A stretch of DNA of 48,842 bases from Draconibacterium orientale (GTDB lineage Bacteria > Bacteroidota > Bacteroidia > Bacteroidales > JAADGE01). The stretch covers positions 1-48,842 of the forward strand of contig DYMH01000006.1 of assembly GCA_020721645.1 (NCBI GenBank). The letters run 5' to 3'. The notes under the pieces were generated by a model, which worked only from the letters and a program-made list of their open reading frames with translations, was not told the DNA's origin and ran no database searches. This document shows positions 32,867 to 41,873 of this stretch, piece by piece; position 1 is the first letter of the stretch; each line of letters opens with the position of its first letter. Made by a program: the position numbers and the translations under genes.

Positions 32867-33063
32867 TGGTTAATTATTAATTGTTAATGAAATAATGATT
32901 TGATTTTGATAAGAATACGGACATTATAATATACAAATAAATCTGTCCGATTACTTAAATAGACATTATCAAACTCAAAATAAATAAGTTACAATTTTAG
33001 TTTTAATCAGTTTAGTAAAACAAATAATTGAGTAATGAGGTCATAATTTGAAAGATTGAAAAA

Positions 33064-33090
33064 AAAAATCCGGGTTTTACTCGGATTTTT
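33064..33090. terminator. Terminator-like hairpin
   Basis: AAAAATCCG ... CGGATTTTT forms a 9-bp stem with a 9-nt loop flanked by A and T runs, usable on both strands. It lies between the two plus-strand genes, 198 bp after the first and 46 bp before the second. Confidence 0.5.
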
Positions 33091-33135
33091 AATTTATATT
33101 TAGCAGATTTGTAAAGCGATAGAAAAAAGACAAAA

Positions 33136-34263
33136 ATGGAAAATATAAGTTATGTTGATGAAGTTGTGAATACTTCCGGATTGCTCAATAATGCTGTGGA
33201 ACATGCCGAACTACTGCTTAGTTACGCAACCGAACACGGTTTGGAAATAGACCGAGAGTGGGTTTCGTCTATCATCGAATCCAAACGGTTGAAAGAAAAT
33301 AAACATTGGACTGTTGATTCGGAAATAAAATTTTGGATGGCTTATAAATCGCTTTCAAAAACCGTGCAGCCGGTTTCGGTCGAAAGTTTATTAGCAACCG
33401 AACGTGAAATTGTTGTTCATCCCAATTTTTTTCAACGCCTCCTGAAAATAAAATCACGCCTGTCGTTTTCCCGGCGTTCGGTTCGTTATTATATTTTGAC
33501 AGCTGCCGCATTTATGACAGCATTGCTTTTTATTCAAATATTTTCGCTCAAAGGCACAACTTTGCTGAACAATATCCAAATAAATTCTGCCCGAATTGAT
33601 GAAATTACCCTTCGCGACGGCGAACTTCGATTGCTTTTAAATGCTGATGCAACCAACCAGAGTGCAACACAGGAACGCTATCGCCTGGAAAGCGAAAAAA
33701 GCCAGCTCGACCAAGAAATAAGAGGAAGTATCGAACTTTTGGAACCTTGGGTTAAAACGCTTCGACGTTTTGCTTTTTTAAGTCCCAAAGTCGATAATGC
33801 AACGGAAAAATCCACTCAGGTTAAGGCATCTTCCGCAATTACGGACTCCGGACCGCCGCCAATTCCTTCGGGCGAAAATATTGCCGAAATGGATATGAAC
33901 ACCCAAATCGGAATTATTCAGGAAGCTCAAAATTTCACTCAAATCATTCAACTCTACCTTTTGCCTTTACTTTATGGACTTATCGGCGGTTTTGTTTTTG
34001 TGCTGAGAAGTTTAACCAATGATATTAAAAATTTGGTTTTTTCGCATTATTCCGATATCAAATATTCGCTTCGAATAATACTTGGAGCATTGGCAGGTTT
34101 AATTGTTGGATTGCTTTGGGGTGATATCGAAAATCAACAAATCAGTTTTCTCAAATCCTTATCAAATTCCGGTTTTGCGTTTATTGCCGGTTACGGTGTC
34201 GAATATTTATTCGATGGAATCGACAGATTGGTGGGGTCAATCGGTAAAAAGAAAAGTGAATAA
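33136..34263 (+). CDS. Inner-membrane protein of unknown function with coiled-coil
   Basis: This 375-residue protein has a soluble N-terminal region (1-115), a membrane helix at about 118-140 (YYILTAAAFMTALLFIQIFS), a charged, probably coiled-coil periplasmic segment at about 150-215 (RYRLESEKSQLDQEIRGSIE), a proline-rich linker (SGPPPIPSG), and at least two further helices (LLPLLYGLIGGFVFVL, IILGALAGLIVGLLW). No named family was recognised. It is monocistronic and ends in a strong terminator. Confidence 0.7.
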   Translation: MENISYVDEVVNTSGLLNNAVEHAELLLSYATEHGLEIDREWVSSIIESKRLKENKHWTVDSEIKFWMAYKSLSKTVQPVSVESLLATEREIVVHPNFFQRLLKIKSRLSFSRRSVRYYILTAAAFMTALLFIQIFSLKGTTLLNNIQINSARIDEITLRDGELRLLLNADATNQSATQERYRLESEKSQLDQEIRGSIELLEPWVKTLRRFAFLSPKVDNATEKSTQVKASSAITDSGPPPIPSGENIAEMDMNTQIGIIQEAQNFTQIIQLYLLPLLYGLIGGFVFVLRSLTNDIKNLVFSHYSDIKYSLRIILGALAGLIVGLLWGDIENQQISFLKSLSNSGFAFIAGYGVEYLFDGIDRLVGSIGKKKSE

Positions 34264-34293
34264 AAAAAAGCAGTCATTCGACTGCTTTTTTTT
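34262..34293. terminator. Bidirectional terminator between convergent genes
   Basis: AAAAAAAAGCAGTC, loop ATTC, GACTGCTTTTTTTT is a perfect 14-bp inverted repeat with T runs on both strands. It sits exactly between the stops of the plus-strand membrane protein (34263) and the minus-strand queA (34292). It should end transcription from both sides. Confidence 0.9.
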
Positions 34294-35341
34294 ATAATAT
34301 CAGCATGGCATCGCCATAAGTACCAAAACGATATTTCTCTTTGATAGCCACATCATAAGCTTTCATCAAAAAATCAAAACCTGCAAAAGCGGCAGCTGTC
34401 ATTAAAGGTGTGGAAAGCGGAATGTGGAAATTGGTAATAATGCGTGTGGGCACTTTAAAATCGTAGGGCGGAAAGATAAATTTATTAGTCCAACCTTCAT
34501 ATTCAGTCAAAAGACCCTGTGGTGAAACACAACTTTCAAGCGTCCTCAAAACGGTGGTTCCCACGGCACAGATATGTTTTTTTGCTTCTTTTGCGGCGTT
34601 TACAATATTAACTGTTTTTCCGATGATTTGAATTTGTTCGGAATCCATTTTATGTTTAGTTAAATCTTCCACATCAACGCTTCTGAAATTCCCAAGCCCC
34701 ACGTGAAGTGTAACTTCGGCTATTTTAACCCCTTTAATTTCGAGGCGTTTAATCAGATGTTTACTGAAATGTAAACCGGCAGTGGGAGCGGCAACAGCAC
34801 CTTCAACTTTGGCAAAAATGGTTTGATACCGTTCTTTGTCATCGGCTACAACTTCTCTATTTATAAACTTGGGCAAAGGCGTTTCACCTAACGAATCCAA
34901 AGTATTTTTAAATTCATCGTAATCGCCGTCGAATAAAAATCGGAGAGTTCTGCCTCTCGATGTTGTATTATCAATCACTTCGGCAACAAGGGTTTCGTTT
35001 TCGCCAAAAAATAGTTTATTTCCGATTCTGATTTTACGTGCCGGGTCCACCAATACGTCCCACAGGCGTTGTTCTCGGTTCAATTCGCGAAGTAAAAAAA
35101 CTTCAATTTGTGCCCCTGTTTTTTCTTTATAACCAAACAGGCGGGCTGGGAAAACTTTTGTATTGTTGAAAACAAAAACATCGTTTTCGCCAAAATAGTC
35201 GATAACATCTTTAAAGATTCGATGTTCAATTTTTTGTGTTTTTCGGTCGATAACCAGCAAACGGGATTCGTCTCTGTTTGGCACCGGATATTTTGCAATC
35301 AACTCTTTGGGAAGTTGATAATCGAATTTTGAAAGCTTCAT
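34292..35341 (-). CDS. queA: tRNA preQ1(34) S-adenosylmethionine ribosyltransferase-isomerase
   Basis: This 349-residue protein starts [20 protein letters not shown], with [58 protein letters not shown] and [13 protein letters not shown], the complete QueA signature. It transfers ribose from SAM to preQ1 in the tRNA wobble position, giving epoxyqueuosine. It is the last gene of the ftsX-DUF3098-uppP-truB-queA block and ends at the bidirectional terminator. Confidence 0.95.
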   Translation of the reverse strand: MKLSKFDYQLPKELIAKYPVPNRDESRLLVIDRKTQKIEHRIFKDVIDYFGENDVFVFNNTKVFPARLFGYKEKTGAQIEVFLLRELNREQRLWDVLVDPARKIRIGNKLFFGENETLVAEVIDNTTSRGRTLRFLFDGDYDEFKNTLDSLGETPLPKFINREVVADDKERYQTIFAKVEGAVAAPTAGLHFSKHLIKRLEIKGVKIAEVTLHVGLGNFRSVDVEDLTKHKMDSEQIQIIGKTVNIVNAAKEAKKHICAVGTTVLRTLESCVSPQGLLTEYEGWTNKFIFPPYDFKVPTRIITNFHIPLSTPLMTAAAFAGFDFLMKAYDVAIKEKYRFGTYGDAMLIL

Positions 35342-35411
35342 GAAGTCGATTTATAATTTAGAGAAATGTATCAAAATGTAACGTATTTTGAAATTAAAAT
35401 AGTGTGCTAAG

Positions 35412-36110
35412 TTACATCTTTTTTACAAATTCGGGAAGAGTAATTGCATCTGAGAGTAAAAAAAATCCGATTCTCGTGCGGATTAAACCCGATAAATGAG
35501 CCCCACTGTTGAGTTGCTTGCCAAAATCATAAGCCAAACTTCGGATATAAGTTCCCTTGCTGCATACAATTCGTACTTTTGCGGTGTTTTCTGAAAATGA
35601 AATCAGTTCGGCTTCTTTGATGTCGATAATGGCTGTTTTCATTTTTAGGGGTTTTCCTATACGTGCACTCTCATATGCACGCTTTCCGTCAATTTTTTTC
35701 GCCGAAAATACGGGCGGGGTTTGCGCTTGTACTCCGATAATTTTTTTGAGATTTTCTTCAATCAATTCTTTTGTGATGTGCTTTGTTTCGTAACGACAAT
35801 CAATGGGGGTTTCTAAATCGAACGAAGGTGTGGTGGCTCCGAAAGTAATATCTGCAATGTATTCTTTTTCTTGTGCCGAATAGTTATCAATTTTTTTTGT
35901 TTTTCGTCCGGTGCACAGTATAATTAATCCGGTTGCAAGAGGGTCAAGGGTTCCGGCGTGTCCTACTTTCAGTTTTTTTAATTTTAAATGCTGTGTCAGC
36001 ATTTTTCTTATTTTATTCACTACATCGAACGAAGTCCATTCTATTTCTTTATTGATGAGAATTATTTCGCCGTCTTCGTAATTTTTGAGGTTCTCTTGTT
36101 TTTCGTCCAT
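35412..36110 (-). CDS. truB: tRNA pseudouridine(55) synthase
   Basis: This protein of about 232 residues starts at the ATG at 36110 (MDEKQENLKNYEDGEIILIN); the track's longer form begins with GTG inside uppP. It contains the catalytic motif KVGHAGTLDPLATGLIILC (aspartate nucleophile), TPPVFSAKKIDGKRAYESAR and SKGTYIRSLAYDFG. It isomerises U55 in the T-loop of tRNAs. It is shorter than E. coli TruB, lacking the PUA tail, as is common in Bacteroidota. Confidence 0.93.
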   Translation of the reverse strand: MDEKQENLKNYEDGEIILINKEIEWTSFDVVNKIRKMLTQHLKLKKLKVGHAGTLDPLATGLIILCTGRKTKKIDNYSAQEKEYIADITFGATTPSFDLETPIDCRYETKHITKELIEENLKKIIGVQAQTPPVFSAKKIDGKRAYESARIGKPLKMKTAIIDIKEAELISFSENTAKVRIVCSKGTYIRSLAYDFGKQLNSGAHLSGLIRTRIGFFLLSDAITLPEFVKKM

Positions 36111-36129
36111 TTTTTGTCTTTTCAGTTTT

Positions 36130-36909
36130 CTATACAACACTCAAATCAATACCCAAAGCCAAGAGTATCAGGATAATAGAGCCAACAATTATGCGATAAT
36201 AACCGAAGAGTCGAAAACCGTTTTTTGAAAGAAAACGAATAAAGGTTTTTATTGCGAAAGCTGCGACTATGAATGCGATGATGTTTCCAAAGAGTAAAAT
36301 TCCGATTTTATCGTTGGTTATGCTGTGATAATTTTTCAGAAGTTTGTATGCTGCGGCTGCCGCCATTGTGGGAACTGCAAGAAAAAACGAAAACTCGGCG
36401 GCGTTTTTTCGATTTAATTTTTGAGCCATACCGCCTATGATGGTTGCCGCCGAACGAGATACGCCGGGTATCATGGCTATGACTTGAAAGAAACCGATAA
36501 CCAATGCTTTTCGCGGACTGATTTCTTGATTTTCATCAATTTTAACAAACCATTTATCGACAAAAATCAATATAATTCCGCCTACAACCAATGAAATGGC
36601 AACTACGGTAACATTTTCGAGCAAGGCATCGATATAATCGCCTAATAAAAAACCGATTATGGCTGCGGGTATGAATGCCACAAAGAGTTTGAAATAAAAA
36701 TTCACCGACTGTACAAAGCGTTTCCAATACAAAACAACCACCGAAAGAATAGCTCCAAATTGAATATTAACAATGAAGGCTTTCACAAAGTCGTCATCGG
36801 CTATACCAAGAATTTTTTCGGTAATTATCATGTGTCCGGTCGAAGATATGGGCAAAAATTCGGTTATTCCTTCGACAATGGCAATAATAAAGGCTTGAAG
36901 AAAACTCAT
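36130..36909 (-). CDS. uppP: Undecaprenyl-diphosphatase
   Basis: This 259-residue, multi-spanning BacA/UppP family protein has [20 protein letters not shown] near the N-terminus and [15 protein letters not shown], the two catalytic motifs with E, S, H and R residues. It dephosphorylates undecaprenyl diphosphate and so recycles the lipid carrier needed for peptidoglycan and for the surface polysaccharide of this locus. It overlaps the DUF3098 gene by 4 bp (ATGA). Confidence 0.94.
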   Translation of the reverse strand: MSFLQAFIIAIVEGITEFLPISSTGHMIITEKILGIADDDFVKAFIVNIQFGAILSVVVLYWKRFVQSVNFYFKLFVAFIPAAIIGFLLGDYIDALLENVTVVAISLVVGGIILIFVDKWFVKIDENQEISPRKALVIGFFQVIAMIPGVSRSAATIIGGMAQKLNRKNAAEFSFFLAVPTMAAAAAYKLLKNYHSITNDKIGILLFGNIIAFIVAAFAIKTFIRFLSKNGFRLFGYYRIIVGSIILILLALGIDLSVV

Positions 36910-37160
36910 GCTTGTGGCTCTTGGTTTTTTGGTTTTTTCATAATTGCATAGATTTCAAAAATAAAACCTGCTAAAATGATAATGGGTGCCAAGGTGATGC
37001 GACGAAAACTGAACATTTCTTCGCTGAAAACATTCGGGTCTTTTGTTTCGCCGCCCGAAAGCAATAGCAGTCCGATAATGACTACCGCAAAACCGATTGC
37101 CATTAAAATGTAATTTTCTTTGGATAAGGCAAAACCAAATTTTTGAGAATCTTGACTCAT
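36906..37160 (-). CDS. DUF3098 small membrane protein
   Basis: This 84-residue protein has two membrane helices ([21 protein letters not shown] and [18 protein letters not shown]) separated by [19 protein letters not shown]. This matches DUF3098, which in Bacteroidota sits between ftsX and uppP. The function is unknown; the context suggests an envelope or cell-division role. It overlaps uppP by 4 bp. A 287-bp AT-rich gap with no recognisable gene separates it from ftsX. Confidence 0.85.
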   Translation of the reverse strand: MSQDSQKFGFALSKENYILMAIGFAVVIIGLLLLSGGETKDPNVFSEEMFSFRRITLAPIIILAGFIFEIYAIMKKPKNQEPQA

Positions 37161-37447
37161 AAGTATCGTATTTTTAATTAGCTTGTTAAAAAATTATAAT
37201 GAGGGATATAAAAAAATAGTGTTTCTTATTATTTAAGCTCTGTTATTAATCAATAGTTCTGTAAAATTTGAAAATTATTTATTTTCAATGATTTATCTAA
37301 TAAATATCAGTTTTTGTATTCTGTTGATTATTACGTGCAAATGGTTTTTGGCGAAGTATTGATTCATTGAATTTTAATAAATGATTATCTTTTTGAAATT
37401 AAAAACAATCAGCATATCAGCACATCAAAAAAATAAACTAATTAAAG

Positions 37448-38314
37448 TCAAAGTATTGATTCCGGAACTGTTTCAGGTAAATATTTTTTAACGGCAAAAT
37501 AAGCCGAAATGCCGGACATACCAACAGCAAAGATAAAAATAAATATGAGAATCAACCAAATTCCGTTGAGTGATAAAAAACCCTGAGAGTTGGGTTGAAA
37601 TATCAAAAGCAAAATTACTAAAACGAGTGAAGTGATAGATGCTGAGATAGTTCCTGTTGTTATTCCGGAGATGAGCAATTTTTCCCTTTCCGATTTAATA
37701 TTGTGTTGTTCGTTGAAAACCGGAAGCCCCAACAGCCCGTTTTCGATAACCGATAATTTTATGGTGTGGTTGATATAGATGGCTATAATCAAAATAAATA
37801 TAAAAAATAAGCCTGATGTGATAAGATTGAATCTTGTGAGGTTAAAGTCGATGGCTTTTACCAAAGACTGTTCCCAAAAAAATTCACGAATAATCGGAAA
37901 ACGTTCCAAATCGGTTCTTATTGCGGAAATGCTGTCGGCAGAAGAGAAGCTGCTTTTAACTCGCACTTCAAATGAATTTGGAAGTGGATTGTTGCCCAAA
38001 AAATCGATAAAATCTTCGCCAAGTTCGCTTTCCATTTCGGCGGCGGCTTTTTCTTTACTCACAAATTTCAGTGAATCTGTGTAATATGTTGATTGTAAGA
38101 AATTTTGCAATTCCGTAATTTCCGATGATTTGGCGTTATTATCTAAAAAAAGTGTAAACCCAACGTTTTTTTTTGCCGAATCTGTAATTTTTTTTGCATT
38201 CAGCAGTGTAGTCAAAACAAAACCAAATAGTATCATTATCAATGAGATACTTAGAATTGATTTTGTCGAAATCAAATATTTTGAGCGATTTATTTGCGGG
38301 TTAGGGGTTTCCAT
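37448..38314 (-). CDS. ftsX: Cell division protein FtsX
   Basis: This protein of about 288 residues starts at the ATG at 38314 (METPNPQINRSKYLISTKSI). It has one N-terminal helix (ILSISLIMILFGFVLTTLL), a periplasmic domain with VGFTLFLDNNAKSSEI, FVSKEKAAAEMESELGEDFI and NPLPNSFEVRVK, and three C-terminal helices. The order is that of the FtsX permease, partner of the FtsE ATPase, which activates peptidoglycan hydrolases at the septum. No ftsE is next to it here. Confidence 0.9.
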   Translation of the reverse strand: METPNPQINRSKYLISTKSILSISLIMILFGFVLTTLLNAKKITDSAKKNVGFTLFLDNNAKSSEITELQNFLQSTYYTDSLKFVSKEKAAAEMESELGEDFIDFLGNNPLPNSFEVRVKSSFSSADSISAIRTDLERFPIIREFFWEQSLVKAIDFNLTRFNLITSGLFFIFILIIAIYINHTIKLSVIENGLLGLPVFNEQHNIKSEREKLLISGITTGTISASITSLVLVILLLIFQPNSQGFLSLNGIWLILIFIFIFAVGMSGISAYFAVKKYLPETVPESIL

Positions 38315-38373
38315 TTCAAGTATTTTACAGATAGTCAAAAATAGTGTATTTTTGTTATTTATTGCATACTTTT

Positions 38374-39921
38374 TTAAAAATCGTAGTAAAAATTGCTTAA
38401 TTGAGTTCTAAAGCCTACGAATAGGTATTTTTCATTTCGGTTGTTAAAAGTCCTGATGTCCAGACCGGTAAAAATAACAAAAAAGGTTCGCGGATTGCGT
38501 ATCCAGTCAATGGTTATAATTTTGTGTGAAATCTGATTTTCGGAACCCGAAGAGAATGGATTTTGTGTCGCTAAATAAATATCCGAAGTCATATCGTCTT
38601 CATTAACAATGGCTTTTGTGTATTTAAGATTGATATCGAATTTGTAGAAGCGATAGTTTATTTCTGTAAAAATTTCGCCGAACGAGCCGCCCAGCGGGTG
38701 TGCCAGTTCTTGATTGTAGTGCGACCAACTCATAAATTTATTCCTGTCGGCATACGTTCCGGCTGAGGCTTTGTTGTATTCAAACTGAAAATAGAGTTTT
38801 TGTTTTCGAATTTGATTTAAAAACATATCAAATATTTTTATTCCGCCTTGATAAGCATATTTGGATTTTTCGGGATTGTTTAGTGCAAACTGTCCATAAA
38901 GTTGTATCTGTCGTGTAATTTTTACTTTTGCATTCAGTCCCACAAGCAGATTGTTGTTTGAATAGAATCCGTATTTTGCTGTGTGCACTCCGATTATCGG
39001 AATGAAATAGTCCGGTGGAATTTTATTGATATACTTTGCTGTATCGCTTGTTTGAAAAATCATGCCTTCGAAAAATCCAAGTTCAAAAATATTTTTAAAC
39101 GAATAGCTCACAAAATTAAAAGCCGCATGTTTGGTGATATGCCTGTCGTAATACACGTTTTCAAAATCTTCCAATTGGGCGAATACCGAAACATATTTTA
39201 AACCTTTGTAATTTGTTGTAAATTTGATATTTGGGTAGTTGAAAGCGTTGTCTGAAAGCAGAACCGAACGATAACCTTCGCCAACAAAATTTTTGTCGTT
39301 TCCAATTTGAACATTAAACCAAGCAACGGGAGAGTATGACAAATATGCAACTGACGATGCAAAATCGAAGCCTGTTGTTTTATATGATTTTGGTGCCCCC
39401 TGGCCGGGTACAATTAATCTTTCGTTAACTTTTTGGGTGATGTATGGACGAAAAAAAGCTTGATTTTCTCGAAATGCTGTGTAAAATCCTAATTTAGAAC
39501 CTACAAATCCTTTTATTTCGAGTCCGCGAGTGTTGATTGAAAATAATTTTGAGCTGTCTTCGCTTTTATCATATTCAATATAAAAAAGAGGGTTGATATA
39601 AATTGAATAATCGGATTTTTCGATACCGATAAAATTTTCATAAAATAGTTTGCGATAAATTGCATTTTTTTGCCACCATTTTGCGTACATCACATCTCTT
39701 TGGTAGGTGAATAGGAGCGAGTCCATGTCGGTGTCGCGGTTGGTTTCCGAAATACGCAAAGGCTTGAAGCCTGTATTTATAGGATAATTTGAAGTATTTA
39801 TTGATGCTTCAATGGTTTGACTCATTTCGTGCCCAAGCGGCAGATTGATTTCTTGGGCAGAAATATCTGTAAATAGAAGAATCGCAGAAAAAAAAATGAT
39901 GAGCCGGAATATTATTTTCAT
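38374..39921 (-). CDS. Outer-membrane beta-barrel protein, Wzi/RemB-like
   Basis: This 515-residue protein has a signal peptide (LIIFFSAILLFTDISAQE). The mature part shows KWWQKNAIYRKLFYENF, DYSIYINPLFYIEYDKS, NTRGLEIKGFVGSKLGFYTA and IGNDKNFVGEGYRSVLLSDN, and ends YLFVGFRTQLSNFYYDF with a terminal aromatic, a barrel hallmark. The GNDKNFVGEGYRSLLLSD-type motif is characteristic of the capsule-assembly Wzi-like and gliding-associated RemB proteins of Bacteroidota. It may anchor or organise surface polysaccharide; this is inferred. It stands between rsgA and ftsX without operon overlap. Confidence 0.7.
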   Translation of the reverse strand: MKIIFRLIIFFSAILLFTDISAQEINLPLGHEMSQTIEASINTSNYPINTGFKPLRISETNRDTDMDSLLFTYQRDVMYAKWWQKNAIYRKLFYENFIGIEKSDYSIYINPLFYIEYDKSEDSSKLFSINTRGLEIKGFVGSKLGFYTAFRENQAFFRPYITQKVNERLIVPGQGAPKSYKTTGFDFASSVAYLSYSPVAWFNVQIGNDKNFVGEGYRSVLLSDNAFNYPNIKFTTNYKGLKYVSVFAQLEDFENVYYDRHITKHAAFNFVSYSFKNIFELGFFEGMIFQTSDTAKYINKIPPDYFIPIIGVHTAKYGFYSNNNLLVGLNAKVKITRQIQLYGQFALNNPEKSKYAYQGGIKIFDMFLNQIRKQKLYFQFEYNKASAGTYADRNKFMSWSHYNQELAHPLGGSFGEIFTEINYRFYKFDINLKYTKAIVNEDDMTSDIYLATQNPFSSGSENQISHKIITIDWIRNPRTFFVIFTGLDIRTFNNRNEKYLFVGFRTQLSNFYYDF

Positions 39922-39951
39922 AAACTGTTATACTGAAATGGAATTTGATGA

Positions 39952-40893
39952 TTAAAAATCTTTATATAAATCTTCGCGGTATTTTCCGTCTTTTTCGTCC
40001 AAAATGCTCAAATAACTTCGATAGCGGCTCTCGCCTACAATTCCCTTCCGAACAGCATCTTTAACGGCACAACCAGGCTCGTTAACATGTGTGCAATTGT
40101 AGAAACGACACTGTTTTTGTAAACGAAACATTTCCGGAAACCAAGCTGTGATTTCTTCTTTTTTAAAATCATCGATTCCAAAAGATTTAATTCCCGGAGT
40201 GTCAATAATGCGAAAATCGCTGAATATAAACATTTCGGCAAAAGTTGTGGTATGTGTTCCCGTGCCGTGTGAATCGGAAATTTGAGAAGTTTTTTGCATG
40301 TAATCAGGTTGAAACGCATTCAATAAACTTGACTTTCCGACACCGGAATTTCCCGAAAAAACAACAGTTTTACCTCTTAAAAATTGTCTAACATTTTCGA
40401 GATTTATTTTCTCTTTTATCGAAATTTCAAAACACGTGTAACCAATGTTCTCATACAGATTGAATAGTGATAATGCTTCATTTTTCGTTTTTTCGTTGTA
40501 AAGGTCTATCTTATTGAATACAATGGTTGCCGGTATATTGTAAGCTTCGCAGGAAACTAAAAAACGGTCGATAAATTCGGGATATGTTTTTGGATTTGTT
40601 AATGTTACCAAAAGCACAGCTTCGTCTATATTTGATGCGATAATTTGTCTTTGGTGTGAAAGATTAACCGAGCGGCGAATGATATAATTTTTTCGGTCGT
40701 GTATCCTTTTAATGACCCCGAGTTTTTCACTTTCCGAAATCTCAAAATCGACAATATCTCCTACTGCAACCGGATTTGTCGTTTTAATTGCCGAAATACG
40801 AAATTTTCCTTTTATCACGCATTGAAAAAGCTCTTTTTCAGATAATACCGTATATCGACTTCCTGTAGATTTAATAATTGTTCCTGTTTTCAA
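39952..40893 (-). CDS. rsgA: Ribosome small-subunit-dependent GTPase A
   Basis: This 313-residue, circularly permuted GTPase has VFNKIDLY (G4) before FSGNSGVGKSSLLNAF (G1), then GTGTHTTTFAEMF and IDTPGIKSFGI (G3), followed by the zinc knuckle CRFYNCTHVNEPGC. It aids 30S maturation and release. The start is TTG at 40893 (KTGTIIKSTGSRYTVLSEKE); an in-frame TAA lies upstream and no ATG fits. A nine-A run precedes the start. Confidence 0.93.
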   Translation of the reverse strand: MKTGTIIKSTGSRYTVLSEKELFQCVIKGKFRISAIKTTNPVAVGDIVDFEISESEKLGVIKRIHDRKNYIIRRSVNLSHQRQIIASNIDEAVLLVTLTNPKTYPEFIDRFLVSCEAYNIPATIVFNKIDLYNEKTKNEALSLFNLYENIGYTCFEISIKEKINLENVRQFLRGKTVVFSGNSGVGKSSLLNAFQPDYMQKTSQISDSHGTGTHTTTFAEMFIFSDFRIIDTPGIKSFGIDDFKKEEITAWFPEMFRLQKQCRFYNCTHVNEPGCAVKDAVRKGIVGESRYRSYLSILDEKDGKYREDLYKDF

Positions 40894-41076
40894 AATATTT
40901 TTTTTTGTAAATTAATTCATTTTGTGGTATTTTTTTACGGAAAATAAACATACTTTTATTCAAATGTATAGTGGAAAATGAAGTTGAAATAAATAAATGC
41001 GAATTTAACTAATTTGATACCATATCTAAATTATTCGCAATGTAAACTTTGAATTAAGATGTTATAATTCAGAATA

Positions 41077-41847
41077 TTAAAAATCAACTAAAAGTCCTAT
41101 CGGGCAATGGTCTGAATGTTTAACATTCGGTAAAATATTTGCGTCAATAATCTTGTACGAAAATTCTTTGTTTGTAATATGGTAATCAATTCTCCAACCT
41201 TTATTTTTATTTCTTGCTACGGCTCTGTAACTCCACCATGAGTATTGTTCTTTTTTCGCCGGATACAATTCTCTAAAGGTATCACAAAATCCAGAATCGA
41301 TAAACGATTGAAACCATTCTCTTTCTTCGGGCAGAAAACCTGAGCTGTTCAATTGTTTTTCGGGATTATGAATATCAATCCATAACCGACAAATATTGTA
41401 ATCACCCGAAATTATCAGGTTTTTTCGTGTTTTTTTTAGCTCATTCATATAATCAGAAAAATCGGCAAGCCATTGCATTTTAAATGCCTGACGCACATCG
41501 CCCATCGACCCCGAGGGGTGATAAACACTGATTATTGAAATATCACCGTAATCAATCCTGAGTAATCGCCCTTCATCATCGTATTTCTTATTATTTATTC
41601 CCAAAACAATATTGTCGGGTTCTATTTTTGTTAATATCCCCACGCCGCTGTACCCATTTTTTTTTGCAGAAAACCAGTACGAATAATATCCAAGATTTTT
41701 AAAAACCGAGCTGTCAATTTGTTCAGGCTGTGCTTTTATTTCCTGAATACAAACAATATCCGGATTTTCTTCTTTTAGCCATTCTGCAAAGCCTTTACTC
41801 AATGCCGAACGAATACCGTTCACATTGTATGAGATAATTTTTTTCAT
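41077..41847 (-). CDS. xth: Exodeoxyribonuclease III
   Basis: This 256-residue EEP-family nuclease has ISYNVNGIRSALSKGF, PDIVCIQEIKAQ (metal-binding Glu), SVYHPSGS, LIISGDYNI, YSWWSYRAVARNKNKGWRID and HSDHCPIGL (catalytic His). It cleaves abasic sites and removes 3' blocks in base-excision repair. It lies downstream of murF-alr with 26 bp between. Confidence 0.93.
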   Translation of the reverse strand: MKKIISYNVNGIRSALSKGFAEWLKEENPDIVCIQEIKAQPEQIDSSVFKNLGYYSYWFSAKKNGYSGVGILTKIEPDNIVLGINNKKYDDEGRLLRIDYGDISIISVYHPSGSMGDVRQAFKMQWLADFSDYMNELKKTRKNLIISGDYNICRLWIDIHNPEKQLNSSGFLPEEREWFQSFIDSGFCDTFRELYPAKKEQYSWWSYRAVARNKNKGWRIDYHITNKEFSYKIIDANILPNVKHSDHCPIGLLVDF

Positions 41848-41873
41848 AAATATTTCTATTTATTATGTTGAGA

